Translations under genes and position numbers: made by a program
Shown: positions 1 through 10,526 of the stretch, piece after piece
Layout of the letters: each line of letters starts with the position of its first letter
How positions within the stretch are numbered: position 1 is the first letter of the stretch
Source of the DNA: Candidatus Solibacter usitatus
Lineage (GTDB): Bacteria > Acidobacteriota > Terriglobia > Bryobacterales > Bryobacteraceae
NCBI GenBank assembly: GCA_016213245.1
Contig: JACRBC010000122.1
Span: 1-48,732 of the forward strand
Length of the DNA: 48,732 nucleotides
Direction of reading: 5' to 3'
The notes under the pieces: model-generated
Seen by the model: the letters and a program-made list of their open reading frames with translations, nothing else
Database searches by the model: none
Told to the model about the DNA's origin: nothing

Positions 1-2313
1 GCTGCCCTGCTGGTTCCACAAGGTGAGGTCCTTGGAGATGTTCTGGTCCTGATTGATGCGCGCCTCAATCTGCATCGGTCCGAAGATCAGCTCCTGCTTG
101 GAGAGCTGGAGGAAATTCAATTCACCCAGCGACTCGCCGTCGCAGCGCGCCATCATGATGCCGATCAGGTTGTCCTTGCCCCGCGGCGTGAAGGTGGTCA
201 TCAGGAGAAACTCCGGTTTGTCGCTTCCAGGAAGCGAAGCTACGACGTAGGTGGGGCCCACCGGCTCGGGCTTGCCCGAGGGGCCGTTCAGGTTGCGCGC
301 GATATCCCACAGGTCCTCCTTGTTGAAGAAGGCATCGGGATTGGTCATGTGATAGGTGCGGTAGATCTCGGCCTGCAGCCGGAAGATCAGCTCCGGATAG
401 CGCACGTGGGCGCGCAGGTCGGCGGGCATCTGCTCGCCGGGCGTCATCAGGTTGGGGAAAAGCGCGCGGTAGGCCGCCAGCAGCGGGTCCTGCTTGTCGA
501 AGACGTAGAGTTTCACCGAGCCGTCGTAGGCATCCACCGTGGCTTTGACGGAGTTCCGGATGTAGTTGAGTTCTCCGGCGCCGGCCAAGCGCAGCAGGCG
601 GGAGTAAGGGTGCGCATCGCTGACCGTATAGCCGTCCACCAGCCAGGTGAGGCGGCCCTCCTTGGTGATCACCAGATAAGGATCCTGGTCCCAGACCACG
701 AACTCGGCCAGAGCCTCCAGCCGCTCCCGCACCTTGCGGCGGATCATCATGCGGCTCTCGGGGGCGAGATAGGACGTGAGCAGGATGTTCCAATCGCCGG
801 AATCGAGCGCGGCCGCCAGCCGCATCAAGGGAGATGAGATGGGGAAGCCGCCCTTGCCCGCATAGCGGGTCTCGACGTTGCCGCCGCCGGAGGGGTAGTC
901 AAACTCCGGCTGCTTGGTGTGCACGAAGACCGGGGAGTGCGAAACTTCGCCATAGTAAATCTCGGGCCGGGTGAGTTTCAACGACGTCGTCTTGACCTCG
1001 GGCGGGGCGTTCTGGATCAGCAGCAGCGGCAGCCCGTCCTTGGTGATGCGCGCCGCCTCGGCCACCACCAGCCCGTAGCCGTGCGTGTAGATGAAATGGG
1101 GGTTGATCCACCGCGACCGCGCGTCGCCCGGCAGTTGGGCGACGTCGATCTCCCTGGGTGACAGCAGGACCTGCCGCAGTTGGCCGTCGATGACGTAGCG
1201 GTCCACGTCGCTGTCGTTGAAGACATAGTAGGGCCTGAGCGCCTGGATCTGGGTCACCGTATCGTGGAATGCGCGCCAGTCCCACAGCCGGACGTTGTCG
1301 AGCAGCCCTTTGTGCTTCGAAGGATCGAAGGGCGCCTCCGGCTTGGCGGCGAAGTCGATCTCCCGCGAGCGCGCGGTGAGGCCGTAGGCGGCTCGGGTGG
1401 CGGCGATGTGCCGCGCGATATAGGGCTTCTGGATAGTGATTTCACTGGGGCGCACATAGACCGCCGCCACCAGGCTGGGTGTGACCACATACAGCACCAG
1501 CGCCGCCGGCAGCAAGAGCGCGTAGCGGATTCGTCCGGCGGCCAGCGATGCGGCGGCGATCAGGCAGGCGGCGATGTTGAGCCAAAGCAGCGGCAGGGTG
1601 AGGTTTTCTGCCACCCAGTCCACGCCGACCAGCGAGCCGTGGTCGGCCAGCATCAGGGTGTAGCGGTCCAGCCAGAAACGCGCCGCAAGAGCCACAAGGA
1701 AGATCACGGCCATGCCGCGGAGAAAGGGCGACTGGAGCGCGCCGCGCGGGTTCAGATCCTGCAGATCGATGTCGATGCCGCCGCCCTGGCGCCAGGCCGG
1801 CATCCGCTCCTTCAACGCCCACAGCCGCGCCGTCAGCCAGTGCACCACCGCCGCCACCACGCACACGGCGAGGACGTAGCGCAGCAGCACGCCGTAGAAG
1901 GGAAGTTGGAAGAAGTAGAACGGCAGGGCATTCAAGAAGACCGGATCGCGCCACTCGCCCAGAGGAAGGGAGCGTCCGCCGGCCCAGCGCACCACCGTCC
2001 AGGAATCGACGGTGGCGGCCGCCACCAGCCACCCCAGCAGGAACAGTCCGAGCGTGGAGAGCCAGGAGTACAGCGGGTACTGCCGCAGTCCCGTGCCCGC
2101 TTGTTTCAGCCCCCGCGCGTGGGCGATCCACAGCGCCGCGAAAGCGCCCAGCGTGGCGGCCACCACCGGGGCGAAGCCGTAGCCGAGCATCTGCAGCCAG
2201 GTCTCCACCTGGCCCATCTCCTGCCACCACTGGTACTCAATGGTGATCCCCGCAATCCAGCGGCCGCCCACAACCAGCAGCAGGATGACGACCAAAATGA
2301 TGCCGCGTCCCAT
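1..2313 (-). CDS. UPF0182 family membrane protein (3' end beyond window)
   Basis: The reverse frame stays open for 771 codons from an ATG at 2313 to the window edge, so the C-terminus is missing. The N-terminus is strongly hydrophobic (MGRGIILVVILLLVVGG) and is followed by several membrane segments over roughly the first 300 residues. A long soluble part follows, with motifs typical of UPF0182/COG1615 such as NPHFIYTHGYGLVVAEA, SPVFVHTKQPEFDYP and a DPYLVI stretch. The family is widespread and its biochemical role is unknown. An SD-like GGGGGAGG lies a few bases before the start. It is divergent from the glycoside hydrolase gene, with 46 bp between the start codons. Family assignment is firm; function is not known. 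Confidence 0.9.
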   Translation of the reverse strand, partial: MGRGIILVVILLLVVGGRWIAGITIEYQWWQEMGQVETWLQMLGYGFAPVVAATLGAFAALWIAHARGLKQAGTGLRQYPLYSWLSTLGLFLLGWLVAAATVDSWTVVRWAGGRSLPLGEWRDPVFLNALPFYFFQLPFYGVLLRYVLAVCVVAAVVHWLTARLWALKERMPAWRQGGGIDIDLQDLNPRGALQSPFLRGMAVIFLVALAARFWLDRYTLMLADHGSLVGVDWVAENLTLPLLWLNIAACLIAAASLAAGRIRYALLLPAALVLYVVTPSLVAAVYVRPSEITIQKPYIARHIAATRAAYGLTARSREIDFAAKPEAPFDPSKHKGLLDNVRLWDWRAFHDTVTQIQALRPYYVFNDSDVDRYVIDGQLRQVLLSPREIDVAQLPGDARSRWINPHFIYTHGYGLVVAEAARITKDGLPLLLIQNAPPEVKTTSLKLTRPEIYYGEVSHSPVFVHTKQPEFDYPSGGGNVETRYAGKGGFPISSPLMRLAAALDSGDWNILLTSYLAPESRMMIRRKVRERLEALAEFVVWDQDPYLVITKEGRLTWLVDGYTVSDAHPYSRLLRLAGAGELNYIRNSVKATVDAYDGSVKLYVFDKQDPLLAAYRALFPNLMTPGEQMPADLRAHVRYPELIFRLQAEIYRTYHMTNPDAFFNKEDLWDIARNLNGPSGKPEPVGPTYVVASLPGSDKPEFLLMTTFTPRGKDNLIGIMMARCDGESLGELNFLQLSKQELIFGPMQIEARINQDQNISKDLTLWNQQGS

Positions 2314-2359
2314 GGAATATCCTCCCCCATCAGTGTATGCTTCTGATGCACCCAATCCA

Positions 2360-4459
2360 ATGACTCGCCGCGACTTATTGAAAACGTCTCTCCCCGTGGC
2401 ATTGCCGGCGACCCGGCTTCCGTGGTTCGACCGGCCGATGCGCTGGGTCCAGTTGGCCTTCGTAGAGGACGACCCAGGCAACTACGACCCCTCGTTCTGG
2501 CTCGACTACTTCCGGCGCGTCCACGCCGATGCGGCCTGCCTGTCGGCCGGCGGCTGCGTGGCTTTCTACCCCACCAAGGTTCCCCTGCACTATGCCAGCC
2601 GCTTCATGCCACCGGGGACAGACCCCTTCGGCGACATGCTGAAGGGCTGCCGGTCGCTGGGCATGAACGTGATCGCGCGCGTTGATCCGCACGCCTGCCA
2701 CGACGACCTCTATCGCGCCCATCCGGACTGGATCGCCGTCGACGCCGCCGGCCGGCCGCGGCGCCATTGGGCCATGCCCTCCTACTGGGTCACCTGCGCC
2801 CTGGGGCCCTACAACTTCGAGTTCATGCGCGAGGTGGTGAGCGAAATCGTCTCCCGCTACCACGTCGACGGCGTCTTCGCCAACCGCTGGTCCGGCTCCG
2901 GCGTCTGCTACTGCCGGCACTGCCGCGACGGCTTCAAGGCCTTCTCGGGACTCGATATTCCCACCACCAACGACCCGCGCGACAAGGCCAGACGGCAGTA
3001 CACGCTGTGGCGCGACAAGCGCCTGTTTGAACTCTGGGAGTTGTGGGACGCCGGCATCCGCAAGGTGAACCCCGAGGCCGCCTTCATCCCCAATACCGGT
3101 GGCGGGGCCTCGGCCGAAATCGACATGAAGCGCGCCGGCGCTCTGGCCCCCATCCTCTTCGCCGACCGCCAGGCGCGCTCGGGGGTCGCCCTGGCCTGGG
3201 CCAATGGCAAGAACGCCAAGGAGTACCGTGCCGCGCTGGGCAATAAGCCCATAGGCGGCATCGTCTCGGTCGGGCTCGAGGCCCCCTACCGCTGGAAGGA
3301 CTCCGTCCAGTCGCCCGCCGAAATCCGCCTCTGGGCTGTCGACGGCATCGCCCAGGGTCTGCGCCCGTGGGTCGCCAAGTTCAACGCCAAGCCGCTCGAC
3401 CGGCGCTGGTTCCAGCCCGTGGAGGACCTCTACGTCTGGCACTGGAAGAACGAGCGCTACCTGCGCAATACCGCCAACCTGGCCGAAACCGGCCTGGTGT
3501 TCTCGCAGCAGACAGCGCGCTATCTCAACGCCGCCCACGAGGACCACATCCGCGGCGCCTATCACGCGCTGGTGGAGGCGCGCATCCCCTTCGAGATGGT
3601 CCACGAGGGGATGCTCGACGCCGCGGCCCTGAAGCGCTTCAAGACCCTCATCCTCCCCAACACCGCCGCACTTTCGACGGCTCAGTGCGCCCAACTGGCC
3701 GCCTTCGTCGAGTCAGGCGGCGGGCTGGTGGCCACCCACGAGTCTTCGCTCTACGACGAGTCGGGCGAACGCCGCCCCGACTTCGGCCTGAAGACCCTCT
3801 TCGGCGCCTCCTGGGCCGGCAACACGATCACCCGGCAGCAGAACGCCTACATCGACATCGCCGCCCGCGATCATCCGCTGCTCGATGGCCTCGGCGACGC
3901 CGGCCGCTTCATCCACGGAGTCCAGCGGGTGGAGATCACCTCGCCGCCGGGCGGCCCGCTCATCACCGTCCCCTCCTACCCGGACCTGCCCATGGAGGAG
4001 GTCTACCTGCGCGAGAAACCCGCCGGCATCCCGGCCGCCATCTGCCGCGGCCACCGCCAGGGGCGCGTCGTCTACTTCCCCTGGGACATCGACCGCACGT
4101 TCTGGGAGATCCTCTCACCCGACCACGGCCGGCTGCTGGCCAACGCAGTCCGTTGGGCCGCCGGCGGTCCGCAACCGGTCACCGTCACCGGTCCGGGCCT
4201 CATCGACATCGCGCTGTGGCGGCAGGCCTCGTCTCTGACGCTGCACCTGGTGAACCTCACCAACCCCTACGCGATGAAGGGTCCCGTCCGCGAGGTTATT
4301 CCCGTGGGCGCGCAGAAGATCCGCCTGCGCACCCCGCCGCCGAAGGCCGCGCGCTGGCTGGTGGCCGGTGTCCCCGTGCGCTTCTCCATGGCCGGGCCTT
4401 ACCTTGAAACCTCCACCCCCGCCGTCGGGCTCCATGAAGTGCTGGCGCTCGACCTGTGA
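2360..4459 (+). CDS. Exported GHL6-type glycoside hydrolase with beta-galactosidase trimerisation-like domain
   Basis: The 699-aa protein is predicted to act on a carbohydrate outside the cytoplasm. The start at 2360 gives MTRRDLLKTSLPVALPA, a short twin-arginine-like signal; an upstream in-frame ATG at 2240 would overlap the divergent UPF0182 gene and lacks sense as a leader. Residues ~20-330 resemble the hypothetical glycosyl hydrolase 6 barrel: HADAACLSAGG, GMNVIARVDPHA, YHVDGVFANRW and a CxxC-type CYCRHCRDGF. Residues ~360-570 look like the beta-galactosidase trimerisation domain (amidotransferase-like fold, SGGGLVATHESSLYDE). The C-terminal ~100 residues are beta-rich. It stands alone as a transcription unit. 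Substrate is unknown; the domain calls come from recognised motifs rather than a search. Confidence 0.8.
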   Translation: MTRRDLLKTSLPVALPATRLPWFDRPMRWVQLAFVEDDPGNYDPSFWLDYFRRVHADAACLSAGGCVAFYPTKVPLHYASRFMPPGTDPFGDMLKGCRSLGMNVIARVDPHACHDDLYRAHPDWIAVDAAGRPRRHWAMPSYWVTCALGPYNFEFMREVVSEIVSRYHVDGVFANRWSGSGVCYCRHCRDGFKAFSGLDIPTTNDPRDKARRQYTLWRDKRLFELWELWDAGIRKVNPEAAFIPNTGGGASAEIDMKRAGALAPILFADRQARSGVALAWANGKNAKEYRAALGNKPIGGIVSVGLEAPYRWKDSVQSPAEIRLWAVDGIAQGLRPWVAKFNAKPLDRRWFQPVEDLYVWHWKNERYLRNTANLAETGLVFSQQTARYLNAAHEDHIRGAYHALVEARIPFEMVHEGMLDAAALKRFKTLILPNTAALSTAQCAQLAAFVESGGGLVATHESSLYDESGERRPDFGLKTLFGASWAGNTITRQQNAYIDIAARDHPLLDGLGDAGRFIHGVQRVEITSPPGGPLITVPSYPDLPMEEVYLREKPAGIPAAICRGHRQGRVVYFPWDIDRTFWEILSPDHGRLLANAVRWAAGGPQPVTVTGPGLIDIALWRQASSLTLHLVNLTNPYAMKGPVREVIPVGAQKIRLRTPPPKAARWLVAGVPVRFSMAGPYLETSTPAVGLHEVLALDL

Positions 4460-4574
4460 TCCTGCGCCGCCTGCCCGAATCGCGCTATACTATTGACAGG
4501 TTCGAAGTTCAATCCGCATTTCCCTCCCGCCAAACGCCGGTCGGCTGCCGATTCACCTTCCCAAAACAAACTGA

Positions 4575-5843
<1,269 letters not shown>

Positions 5844-5853
5844 AATACCGGCT

Positions 5854-6339
5854 ATGGCCGGAATCAACGATCGCACCCTCTTGCTGGCCGGGTTGGACGA
5901 AGCGTTCGACCGCAAGTCCTGGCACGGCGCCAACCTTCGCGGATCTCTGCGCGCCCTCAGCGCCGCGCAGGCCGCCTGGAAACCCGCCCCAGGCCGCCTC
6001 AGCGCCTGGGAACTCGCTCTCCACTGCGCCTATTGGAAGTACGGGGCCCGCCGCCGCCTCACCGGCGAAAAGCCAGGCAGCTTCCCTTTGAAGGGCTCAA
6101 ACTTCTTTCCACTTCCCTCCACGCCCGATCAGGCGGCCTGGAAGCAGGCGTTGCGCTTGCTCGCAGACCAGCACGCCCTGCTCCGCGCCGCCGTCATCTC
6201 CCTTCCCGCCAAGATCCTGCGGACGCAGGCGGCGCGAAAGCTGATCCGCGGCGTGGCCGCGCACGACCTCTATCACGCCGGCCAGATCCAACTCCTGAAG
6301 CGGCTCCAGCCCGCTACGCCCCCGCCGGAAACCCCATAG
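5854..6339 (+). CDS. DinB family protein
   Basis: A 161-aa protein of the DinB/YfiT-like four-helix metalloenzyme fold. Visible features are an N-terminal helix with WHGANLRGSLRALS, the central WELALHCAYWKYGARR, where His is a usual metal ligand, and the C-terminal HDLYHAGQIQLLKR, where the HxxxHxxQ-type motif supplies the other ligands. Such proteins are putative thiol-dependent transferases or damage-induced proteins; the substrate cannot be told. It starts 10 nt after the helicase stop and ends 26 bp inside the convergent ORF6N gene. A separate DinB domain is found in the fusion gene at 27875-29478. Confidence 0.85.
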   Translation: MAGINDRTLLLAGLDEAFDRKSWHGANLRGSLRALSAAQAAWKPAPGRLSAWELALHCAYWKYGARRRLTGEKPGSFPLKGSNFFPLPSTPDQAAWKQALRLLADQHALLRAAVISLPAKILRTQAARKLIRGVAAHDLYHAGQIQLLKRLQPATPPPETP

Positions 6340-6889
6340 GCCGTCGTGTTGCGTCCTCAGGCGGCGCCAGCATATGGTTCAGCACTTGCGAGATGACCTG
6401 GATGTCCTCCGTGTGCCTGCCCACATCCCGTTCCAGGTCCGTCAGCCGGACCTCCAGCTCCCGGTGCGTCGCCAGGATCCTCCTCAGCCGCACGAATGCC
6501 CGCATGATGGCGATGTTCATGAAGATCGCCCGCTGGCTGCGTAGTACCGAGGAGAGCATGGCTACCCCCTGCTCTGTGAAGGCATAGGGCAGGAACCGCC
6601 TGCCGCCGCGAGCCTCTTCGCTGTCATCCTCAACTTTTGACATCACAATCTGTGATCTCAAAACCGCAACGGCGCGTGTTTCCTCGCGCGTCAACCGGAA
6701 CATGAAGTCCTCGGGGAAGCGGTCCCGGTTGCGTTTCACGGCCTGGTTCAGAGTCCCGGTCGGGACCCCGTAGAGCGCCGCCAGGTCGCTGTCCAGCATG
6801 ATTCTCGTGTCTCGCAGGACGAAGATGAACCGCTCGACGGCGTCCAGCGGAACCAGATCCGGTGCTCTGGCCACGGCTACCGCGTCCAT
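6314..6889 (-). CDS. ORF6N domain-containing protein
   Basis: A 191-aa protein whose N-terminal ~90 residues are a textbook ORF6N (KilA-N related) domain: VERFIFVLRDTRIMLDSDLA, ALYGVPTGTLNQAVKRN and RFPEDFMFRLTREE. FTEQGVAMLSSVLRSQRA and a helical coiled stretch (LRRILATHRELEVRLTDLERDV) follow. ORF6N domains occur in phage antirepressor-like DNA-binding proteins and also as single chromosomal genes. No other phage gene is nearby, so this is a stand-alone copy and possibly a relic of past transfer. It converges on the DinB gene with a 26-bp overlap and diverges from the MFS transporter. Confidence 0.88.
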   Translation of the reverse strand: MDAVAVARAPDLVPLDAVERFIFVLRDTRIMLDSDLAALYGVPTGTLNQAVKRNRDRFPEDFMFRLTREETRAVAVLRSQIVMSKVEDDSEEARGGRRFLPYAFTEQGVAMLSSVLRSQRAIFMNIAIMRAFVRLRRILATHRELEVRLTDLERDVGRHTEDIQVISQVLNHMLAPPEDATRRPMGFPAGA

Positions 6890-6979
6890 ACCGATACTGT
6901 GCGGACTACCACCGATTCCTCTCCCGTATGTGGTACATTCGGCAGCTTGTGGAGCCCCGCGACTGGAACCGTCCCAACC

Positions 6980-8308
6980 ATGAAGCTCAATTCCTATCTC
7001 CTCAAGTCTTCCCTGGTCGCCGCCCTCGGCGGACTGCTGTTCGGCTTCGACACGGTGGTCATCGCCGGCGCCAACGACGCGTTGAAGAAGATCTACGACC
7101 TCACCCCCGCCCTACTCGGCTTCACGGTCGCCTCGGCGATTCTCGGAACGACGCTCGGCGCCATTCTGGCCGGCATGCCGGCGGACCGCTATGGCCGCCG
7201 CCGCTCGCTCTTTGCGCTGGCCATCCTCTACTTCATCACCGCCCTGGGCTGCGCCCTGGCCTGGAACTGGGGCTCCTTCCTCTTCTTCCGCTTCCTCGGC
7301 GGGCTGGCCATCGGCGGCTCCTCCGTCATCGGGCCGATGTACATCGCCGAGATCTCTCCGGCGCGCGCCCGCGGCCGCCTGGTGGGATTCTTCCAGTTCA
7401 ACATCGTCTTCGGGATTCTCCTGGCCTACCTCTCCAACTACCTGCTGGGCCTGGGCGGTTTCGGCGGTGAGGAGTGGCGCTGGAAGCTCGGCGTGGCCGC
7501 CATCCCGGCGGCGGCGTTTTTCGTCATGCTGTTCCCCATTCCCGAGTCGCCGCGCTGGCTCGTCAAGCGCTCCCGCGTCGAGGAGGCGAGCGAGGTGCTC
7601 CGTCTGACCGGTGAGGAGAACTACAAGGAAGAGCTCGCCGACATCGTCGCCTCCATCGACGCCGAGCACGGCAAGGCCGACGAGCCGCTGTTCATCTGGA
7701 AGTACCGCCTCCCCATCTTCCTGGCCATCACCATCGGCATGTTCAACCAGTTGAGCGGCATCAACGCCGTCCTCTACTACCTGAACAACATCTTCGAAAG
7801 CGCCGGCTTCTCCAAGACCTCGGGCGACCTGCAGGCCGTGGCCATCGGCTTCACCAACCTGGTCGCCACCATGATCGCCATGTCGGTGATCGACAGAATC
7901 GGCCGCAAGACCATGCTGCTGATCGGCTCCATCGGCACCGCCATCTCGCTCGCCGGTGTGGCGTGGATCTTCTCCACCAAGGCCAACGAGCACCTGCTGG
8001 TCTGGCTGCTCATCTCCTTCATCGCCTTCTTCGCCTTCTCGCAGGGCGCGGTGATCTGGGTCTACCTCAGCGAGGTCTTCCCCACCCGCGTGCGCGCCCG
8101 GGGCCAGTCACTCGGCTCATTCACCCATTGGGCCATGAACGCCATGATCGCCGGCACGTTCCCAGTCATCGCCGCCAGCTCCGGCGCGGCGCCCTTTGCC
8201 GTCTTCGCCGGCATGATGGTGGTGCAGTTCGCCGTGGTGGCCGTGTGGTACCCGGAGACCAAGGGCCACACCCTGGAAGAGATGCAGAAGAAGCTGGGGA
8301 TCAGTTAG
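6980..8308 (+). CDS. MFS sugar porter (sugar/H+ symporter type)
   Basis: A 442-aa inner-membrane transporter with twelve expected membrane segments. Sugar-porter signatures are clear: GGLLFGFDTVVIAGA in TM1, PADRYGRRRSL in loop 2-3, FRFLGGLAIGGSSVIGPMY, ISPARARGRLVGFFQ, PESPRWLV, and after the central loop NQLSGINAVLYY, DRIGRKTMLLIGS and VWYPETKGHTLEEM. This matches the XylE/GLUT-like family, so import of a monosaccharide is likely, but the sugar is not determined. The start at 6980 was chosen over 6899 because the extra 27 residues are not membrane-protein-like and overlap the divergent promoter region. Its stop shares bases with the stop of convergent pyrC. Confidence 0.92.
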   Translation: MKLNSYLLKSSLVAALGGLLFGFDTVVIAGANDALKKIYDLTPALLGFTVASAILGTTLGAILAGMPADRYGRRRSLFALAILYFITALGCALAWNWGSFLFFRFLGGLAIGGSSVIGPMYIAEISPARARGRLVGFFQFNIVFGILLAYLSNYLLGLGGFGGEEWRWKLGVAAIPAAAFFVMLFPIPESPRWLVKRSRVEEASEVLRLTGEENYKEELADIVASIDAEHGKADEPLFIWKYRLPIFLAITIGMFNQLSGINAVLYYLNNIFESAGFSKTSGDLQAVAIGFTNLVATMIAMSVIDRIGRKTMLLIGSIGTAISLAGVAWIFSTKANEHLLVWLLISFIAFFAFSQGAVIWVYLSEVFPTRVRARGQSLGSFTHWAMNAMIAGTFPVIAASSGAAPFAVFAGMMVVQFAVVAVWYPETKGHTLEEMQKKLGIS

Positions 8309-9606
8309 TCTGAGAAGCCCTCGGCGCGCCACACCACCTGCCCGTTCACGATGGTGACAATCGGCCCGCCGCGGAACGTCCGCCCGTTGAAGGGCGTGTT
8401 GCTCGACTTCGAGAAGCTCTTCTTCACGTCGTAGACCCACGGGTATTCTGGGTGCAGAATCGTCACGTCGCCCGCGTAGCCCGGCTTCAGCGCGCCGCGC
8501 GCCTGCTCGCCCTTCCAACCGATGACCCGCGCCGGCGCCGACGTGTACAGCGCGATCAGCTTCGGCAGGCTGATCCTGCCCGTGTGGACCAGGACCTCCA
8601 GGCTGACGCCGAGCGCCGTCTCCAGCCCCGTGATGCCGAACGGGCATCGCTCGAACTCCTGCATCTTGTCGTCGCCGGCGTGCGGGGCGTGGTCCGTCGC
8701 CAGGCAGTCCACCGCGCCGCTGGCGATACCCTCCACCACCGCCTCCACGTCGTGCCGGCACCGCAGCGGCGGCTTCATCTTGTAATTCGAGTCATACGGC
8801 CGCATGTGGCCCGTGTTCAGGGCGATGTGATGCGGAGTGGCTTCCGAAGTCACCGGCAGGCCGCGTTGCCTGGCGTAGGCCACCATCGCCACGGCGTTGC
8901 GCGTGGAGATGTGCGCCACGTGATAGCGCGCCCCGGTGAGCTCGGCCAGGATGATGTCCCGCGCCACCATCACGTCCTCGGCGGCCGACGGAATGCCCTG
9001 AATACCCAGCCGCACCGAATCCAGGCACTCGTGCATGTCCCCGCCGGCGCTCAGATTGAGGTCCTCGCAATGCTGGATGAGCGGAATATCCAGCGCGCGC
9101 GCGGTCTCCATCGCCCGCCGGATCACGCGCGCGTTCATCACCGGCTTGCCGTCGTCGCTGATGGCCACCGCGCCCGCCGCCAGCATGGACCCGATGGAGG
9201 CCAGTTCGCCGCCTTCGCTGCCCTTTGTGATCGCGCCGATCGGAAAGACGTTCACCACCGCTTCCCGCCGGGCCTTCTCCACAATGTAGGTCGTCACCGT
9301 CGCCGAGTCGTTCACCGGGTTGGTGTTCGGCATGCAGCAGATGGTTGTGAAACCGCCCGCCGCTGCCGCTCTCGACCCCGATGCGATGGTCTCGGCATGA
9401 GTGAAGCCCGGCTCGCGCAGATGGACGTGAATGTCGATGAAACCAGGCGCCACAACCAGCCCGGCGGCGTCGATCTGCTCCGCGCCCGCGGCCGTCAGGC
9501 CTTCCCCCACCGCGCTCACGCGCCCGCCTTCAATCAACACGTCCGCCACGCCGTCGTGGCCGGACTCCGGGCAAATCACGCGCCCGTTCCTGATGAGCAG
9601 CTTCAC
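8305..9606 (-). CDS. pyrC: Dihydroorotase (class I)
   Basis: Cyclises carbamoyl aspartate to dihydroorotate, step three of pyrimidine synthesis. The 433-aa sequence has the metal motif DIHVHLREPG near residue 60, the substrate region CMPNTNPVNDS, TSEATPHHIALN, and DCLATDHAPH with the catalytic Asp. This is the long class I (bacterial/CAD-like) type, which in several bacteria works as a complex with aspartate carbamoyltransferase. The ATG overlaps the pyrB stop by 4 bp, indicating translational coupling. Its stop codon overlaps that of the MFS gene on the other strand, leaving no room for a separate terminator. Confidence 0.96.
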   Translation of the reverse strand: MKLLIRNGRVICPESGHDGVADVLIEGGRVSAVGEGLTAAGAEQIDAAGLVVAPGFIDIHVHLREPGFTHAETIASGSRAAAAGGFTTICCMPNTNPVNDSATVTTYIVEKARREAVVNVFPIGAITKGSEGGELASIGSMLAAGAVAISDDGKPVMNARVIRRAMETARALDIPLIQHCEDLNLSAGGDMHECLDSVRLGIQGIPSAAEDVMVARDIILAELTGARYHVAHISTRNAVAMVAYARQRGLPVTSEATPHHIALNTGHMRPYDSNYKMKPPLRCRHDVEAVVEGIASGAVDCLATDHAPHAGDDKMQEFERCPFGITGLETALGVSLEVLVHTGRISLPKLIALYTSAPARVIGWKGEQARGALKPGYAGDVTILHPEYPWVYDVKKSFSKSSNTPFNGRTFRGGPIVTIVNGQVVWRAEGFSD

Positions 9607-10514
9607 TGCAGTAACACCCTTTCAAGCACCGCCATCCGCACCGGAACCCCGTTTTCCACCTGGTTCAGCACCATCGACCTCTGCGAGTCCGCCACCTCCG
9701 ACGAGATCTCCATGCCGCGGTTCATCGGCCCGGGGTGCATCACGATCACGTCCGGGTTGGCCAGTTCGATATGCTCCTGCCGCAGGCCGTAGAAGCGGAA
9801 GTACTCGCCCGCCTGCATCGCCGGCTCGTGGATGCGCTCCAACTGCACGCGCAGCATCATGATCACATCGGCCCCGCGCACCGCGCGCCGCATGTCGTAT
9901 TCCAGCGTCACTCCCTTGGCGATCTGTGCAAACTCCCGCGGTAGCAGCGAAGGCGGACCGCACAGCACGATGTCCACGCCGAACTTCGCGAGCAGATGCA
10001 CGTTACTGCGCGCCACGCGGCTGTGCTGGATGTCGCCGATGATGGTCACCCGCAGCCCCTCCAGCCGCCCGCAGCGGTCCAGGATGGTGCGCGCGTCCAA
10101 CAGCGCCTGCGTGGGGTGCTCGTGCGTGCCGTCGCCGGCGTTGACGATGGGCGTTGTCAGGTAGCGCGACAAGAAATGCGGCGCCCCGGAGGCTTTGTGC
10201 CGCATCACGATCGCCGACGGCCTCATCGCCACCAGCGTGTTCAACGTATCCACCAGGCTTTCGCCCTTCGATACGCTCGAGCCCGACGCCGTAATCGCCA
10301 GCGTGTCCGCCCCCAGCCGCTTGGCCGCGATCTCGAAACTCGACCGCGTCCGCGTGGAGTTCTCGAAAAAGGCGTTCACCACCATCTTGCCCGTGCAGGT
10401 GTTCACCTTCGCAAACGTCGGTCCCCCGTGCGCCTGGAACCCCACAGCGCGGTCCAGAATCTCTTCGATCTCCGGGCGCTCCAGTTCCTCGATGCCGAGC
10501 AGTCCTCTTGCCAT
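9603..10514 (-). CDS. pyrB: Aspartate carbamoyltransferase catalytic subunit
   Basis: Condenses carbamoyl phosphate with aspartate, the committed step of pyrimidine synthesis. Key motifs are FENSTRTRSSFE (carbamoyl phosphate loop), GDGTHEHPTQALLD and MHPGPMNRG. The protein is 303 aa, a normal catalytic-chain length; no regulatory pyrI is present. The ATG at 10514 is preferred over an in-frame GTG at 10523 because AAGGAG lies 8 nt before the ATG and would overlap the GTG. It follows pyrR after 12 bp and overlaps pyrC by 4 bp. Confidence 0.96.
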   Translation of the reverse strand: MARGLLGIEELERPEIEEILDRAVGFQAHGGPTFAKVNTCTGKMVVNAFFENSTRTRSSFEIAAKRLGADTLAITASGSSVSKGESLVDTLNTLVAMRPSAIVMRHKASGAPHFLSRYLTTPIVNAGDGTHEHPTQALLDARTILDRCGRLEGLRVTIIGDIQHSRVARSNVHLLAKFGVDIVLCGPPSLLPREFAQIAKGVTLEYDMRRAVRGADVIMMLRVQLERIHEPAMQAGEYFRFYGLRQEHIELANPDVIVMHPGPMNRGMEISSEVADSQRSMVLNQVENGVPVRMAVLERVLLQ

Positions 10515-10526
10515 CGCCGCCACTCC

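Noticed and set aside
6314..6889. ORF6N gene as sign of a prophage
   Set aside because: No other phage, integrase or attachment sequence is nearby, and the flanks are housekeeping-type genes, so a prophage is not supported.
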